Shown in pieces: positions 62,401-64,000 of a stretch of DNA of 64,000 nucleotides; positions within the stretch are counted from its first letter, which is position 1, and each line of letters begins with the position of its first letter. Where the stretch lies: positions 1 to 64,000 of the IMG/VR virus record IMGVR_UViG_3300042879_004726, one strand, 5' to 3'. A model generated the notes under the pieces. That model made no database searches. It saw only the letters and a program-made list of their open reading frames with translations, and had not been told where the DNA came from. Source of the DNA: a virus. The translations under genes were made by a program, and so were the position numbers.

Positions 62401-64000
62401 AAGATAAGATGGTAATGATGATGATGTAATAAAAATTTCATCCTCATTTAAATTTTTGTATACGTTTAAAACATCAGTTACATACTTATTTGAATATTTT
62501 CGTATTAATCTTTTAACTGAAAATATATTTGATATACTAATTCCATTTGTGGTGATTTTAAATGTTTTTCTTGGTATACTACCAGATGGAATTAACGCCT
62601 GAGATATTAAAGTTTCTCTACTTCCATTAGTTTGATTTAAATATTCTATTTCAACAGAATCTCCAGAATAAATTCCATTATCATCATATGTTTCTATATT
62701 ATATGTAAAATTTCCATCTGGAGTAAAATTTTTAACATTACATCTTACAGTTTTATTAAAAATCCAATTATTATCTTTAAATGAATTTTCATTATACCCA
62801 AGAGTTATAATTCTTCCAGTATCATCTTTTTGATAATAAAAAGTATTATCTGGCAATTCAATATCAGATAAAACACCATTAATTCTAAATTTTATTTTTT
62901 GCTTTATACCATTTATCTTTGAATAACCATATGCGTATACATTTTCATAAATCTCTGTTCCTGAAGTAAAGTTTTCTACAATTCCAGAACAATTTAAAAA
63001 TTGATTAACAGTTTTTCCATTATATGTAACTAAAATATAATCAGAACTACCTTTGATTGATAGAGTTCCAGATGAAGAAAAACCTAAAGTTGAATCTACA
63101 ATTATTGTATCTGAATTGATTATTAAATCATCAATAATTTTAGTTTTTGGGTGAATTTTTAATTCACCAAAAATTGAACCAGAAACACTAATATCTTTAT
63201 CAAAATCATAGTCCAACTTTAGAATATAATATTCTTTTTCATTTTTTATTAATTTCTCAATAGCTACAACAGTTCCAAACGATTTTGGAATATTTTCATA
63301 TTTGTCTTGGAATATTGTTTTATTTTTTAATAATTCAACATCACCTTCTATTGACTCTACAACAATATTCCTTGTTACTCTATATTCTGCATTTGAAGGC
63401 TTTATTAAATAATCTTTTGGTAAAATGACATCAACATTTTTACCATATAGAACACGAAATAAAATCTCAAAAGACCTGTCAGTTCCTTTTGATGTATAAA
63501 AATCTTTTGATTGTTTTAAAAATATATTTTCATTTAGATTTTCGTATAGTTCTCTTCCATCAAATCCAGGTAAAAATTGTTTTTTAGTCTTCAGAAAAAA
63601 TTCTTTTAGAAATAAAGAACTTAAATTTACAACTAATGTCTCTGAAATATGACTTTCTCTTTCCGTAGCACTGAAAGAGAAATCTTCAGTATTCCCTACT
63701 GAAAATTCAGTTATACCACTAAATCCCCTAACACATTCATTGAATGATGTTAAAGTCTTAGATTTGTAAAGAATAATCTCATTGTCAATATAAATCAATC
63801 CATATGTATTTGGAAAACCTTCAGTATTGTCTACATAAATGACATCATCTATCAAATCAATGTCCGATGTAAGAGTTGTATTTTCTACTAAATTTGATAA
63901 ATTATTTACTTTTACATATTGATCAATATTTTGTAATAAATCATATGAAGAACCTTTAGATTCTAATGATCTATAGTATTCAGTAAGAAGTTCTGCAACA
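56449..64000 (-). CDS. Giant virion structural protein, partial (N-terminus beyond window)
   Basis: The frame is open to the window edge: before the TTG at 63855, 48 further codons read in frame, including ELLTEYYRSLESKGSSYDLL and QNIDQYVKVNNLSNLVENTT, a conserved N-terminal element of cyanophage tail proteins. So at least 2516 residues are present and the true start lies upstream. Next come KTKKQFLPGFDGRELYENLN and FYTSKGTDRSFEILFRVLYG. The rest is beta-rich with GxxYxxxP repeats (GGFDYIDTPLITISGGGGFG) and a central GWAYDGNPIYGPYGY segment. The position suggests a gp6/gp7-region baseplate component; a short C-terminal helical domain ends the protein. Confidence 0.75.
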   Translation of the reverse strand, partial: VAELLTEYYRSLESKGSSYDLLQNIDQYVKVNNLSNLVENTTLTSDIDLIDDVIYVDNTEGFPNTYGLIYIDNEIILYKSKTLTSFNECVRGFSGITEFSVGNTEDFSFSATERESHISETLVVNLSSLFLKEFFLKTKKQFLPGFDGRELYENLNENIFLKQSKDFYTSKGTDRSFEILFRVLYGKNVDVILPKDYLIKPSNAEYRVTRNIVVESIEGDVELLKNKTIFQDKYENIPKSFGTVVAIEKLIKNEKEYYILKLDYDFDKDISVSGSIFGELKIHPKTKIIDDLIINSDTIIVDSTLGFSSSGTLSIKGSSDYILVTYNGKTVNQFLNCSGIVENFTSGTEIYENVYAYGYSKINGIKQKIKFRINGVLSDIELPDNTFYYQKDDTGRIITLGYNENSFKDNNWIFNKTVRCNVKNFTPDGNFTYNIETYDDNGIYSGDSVEIEYLNQTNGSRETLISQALIPSGSIPRKTFKITTNGISISNIFSVKRLIRKYSNKYVTDVLNVYKNLNEDEIFITSSSLPSYLTPDTLKTFKYTLSGLFSGDTIDIQNHGFITGDEIEYKFENSNQSLGISSGVYYVKKINGSQSQLKLSRSKYDIESEKFVSIGATNLDISSNNTISLLRLSKENDSIDSQRLVRVIKSPINDGNTYKTPTGTTGILINGVEILNYKSNDFVHYGPIKSIEVLSPGNNYDVINPPSLEISSSIGSTARGYCGVEGSLNKINIIDGGFDYIDTPLITISGGGGFGAKAFVKMVSYEHFIDFNSSSSNSNISLSNDVIGFSTSHKFRDGESVIYQTSNNQPIGGLNTDAKYFVKVIDDNRIKLHKSYNESIVGINTINITSFGVGNHRFNSTNKKKKIDSIVIESEGSDYKNKKISIPSSGINTTNNTINSEQIPYVDGDIIYYYGGTTNISGLSTGSYYITKVDETSFKLSQVGVGSTSRDFYYRTNQYVDLKSNGVGNHIFNYEPIEVKVTGKLGISTVSSIDLSAKVQPVFRGKITSVFSYEGGVGYGSSEIINFNKQPDYNLNMGSNAILTPIVSNGKIVSVVINNPGDDYNSPPDLAVRGFGIGSKLTAVIENGKIVDVKVINGGINYEKKNTSIDVLTSGEGCKLKFYPEVWNINNFSRIIDYKKSSIDDDGIVYEGNNSEYGNQYTHLYAPRSLRDRVYTEFISGGLVNYRSDAENDKDDNQIKYHSPLIGWAYDGNPIYGPYGYISPTNKKVKRLSSGYKAPEDNQQNRPNKNIFPAGFFVEDYIFTDSGDLDEHNGRFCVTPEYPNGTYAYFMTVDPIKTLGSVKEPTFPYIIGNTFKSKPIEFNLDVKSNQDLYDLNNPNYIRNTNPCNTLSENSAYDHILKLSQLSDQKIKIRSTKKGSIDSVKIVSGGNNYKIGDRLIFNNLNSRGNGVSAKVNYIKGKTISGISQTSRVTSDVEFYPSSSSNRLIGFSSNIHNFQDNDYIFINSLSDYDSSVQGGFNIGIRSESLILSVGVADTSVTGIVTYFYVSGILDFPSIRENDILRIDSEDIKVLNIDKDSSRIRVLRNQNLTVSSAHSAYSYLYERPRKFYINLNTDLKNKNYKLNTQLYFDPKESLGIGTIAGIGYTITISNPGVGQTSIIVPTKSIYLKDHKLETGDQLIYNTNSGIGITVTNGITNFTLSNNSIVYAAKLSNDLVGISTVKVGLGTTGEFVGISQTASTLFFTNIGTGNYHSFTTNYNNVSKGNIVKNTITVSTASTHKLSLNDSVVIEAFPGISTTIVVRYNDYHNRMIINPRSISSIDTVNNLIVINGHNYTTGEKLIYTSSTPSIGLENQGIYYAIVYDENRIRLSNSYYNATRKDKLAISITSSSAGTLSQINPKVKIIKNQNVIFDLSDSSLSSPLIGSGNTSAFDFNLFSDKNFQTIFFPINSDGTSKINKTGNIGISSNANLKFKVDSEFPNFIYYNLIPKIIQNAETLHLESDEDSIESNKIVFINSNLNGSKTISGITSNSFSFQNNYLENINYSSLSGDFRYYTNSTSETGEIESVKITSEGTLYEKLPSISSISSIYGTGAILIPQSKSIGKINKCDINDIGYDYPIDKTLKPIVKFPSIIRVEPLSTIESIEVLFPGINYITKPNLIVIDGFTDNVVNDVYLDYDIINSKINIIKNTKGLYNVTPRVIPINNSNGLGISSISYNSSTKIVTAFFTKQFSDPGTFPFSVGENVFVEGVSVVNSSDKGFNSKNYNYAVFPIVGVNTNLGGSGSAITYSLENYIESTENTGIFDSQNSSGRIISENHFPKFKVNLSKNYFIYGEEVVGSDTKGKVLKWDSENEYLNVEVIKDFDINSLITGTTSKSQAFIRDIFKNESFCNIDSSSIVNGNWNKDTGFLNNNSQRIQDNDYYQNFSYSLKSEISIQEWNDAVSNLNHTLGFKKFSDLIVESIPLVSGISTTQNEGLLSSISDLNSIVDIECINDYDLVSENYFYVQDTLTSDEIIFNSVILQDYFESIGNRVLTIDDISTNFNTSLSKSFVTSFYI

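Noticed and set aside
1-64000. CRISPR arrays, tRNA genes, integrase or attachment sites
   Set aside because: No regularly spaced direct repeats, tRNA-like folds or integrase motifs were seen, which fits a lytic T4-like phage.

Overview
The window is a 64 kb piece of an AT-rich T4-like myovirus, most likely a marine cyanophage. The evidence is an almost complete T4 morphogenesis block (neck gp13/14/15, packaging gp16/17/20, tail gp18/19, head gp21/22/23) followed by replication, recombination and late-transcription genes (uvsY, uvsW, gp55, gp47, gp46, primase, nrdA, nrdB). The gene order, a cyanobacterial-type DUF3110 protein between gp47 and gp46, and several families typical of cyanophages (DUF4815, DUF5661 and others) support this. 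Host genus cannot be read from the sequence.

All genes but one lie on the minus strand, so the transcription order runs from right to left. Region by region: 64000-42500 holds giant baseplate and structural proteins (a partial gp6/gp7-position protein, a 1498-aa protein, gp8, a 2535-aa DUF4815 protein); 42500-36000 holds neck proteins, the small terminase and accessory proteins; 36000-22500 holds the large terminase, tail sheath and tube, portal, prohead protease, scaffold and major capsid; 22500-20977 holds the single plus-strand gene, an EDxHD-type homing endonuclease sitting against the gp23 terminator; 20924-14365 holds a tail-tube-like protein, UvsY, UvsW, gp55 and gp46/47; 14325-7232 holds virion-associated and unknown genes; 7036-2636 holds primase and ribonucleotide reductase; 2629-1 holds small genes, endonuclease genes and a secreted-type lysozyme. 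Several TATAAATA or NATAAATA octamers lie 17-40 nt upstream of late genes on the minus strand, the T4 late promoter read by gp55. Three TTGACA-like/-10 sites fit host-sigma early promoters.

The most striking content is a set of inteins in the DNA-packaging motor. The terminase large subunit gp17 carries two inteins. The first interrupts the Walker A loop, starts with Met instead of Cys/Ser, and has the W-C-T residue set of class 3 inteins. The second is naturally split with a very short (28-residue) N-half, resembling the AceL-TerL type, so the ATPase and nuclease halves of gp17 are encoded by separate genes and must be joined by trans-splicing. The portal gp20 carries a third, HNH-containing intein. 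Together with the free-standing EDxHD endonuclease, an AP2/HNH endonuclease gene broken by one TGA, a GIY-YIG gene and an endonuclease-VII-like gene, the window is rich in selfish endonuclease elements.

All functional calls come from reading motifs and gene order; no database search was run.
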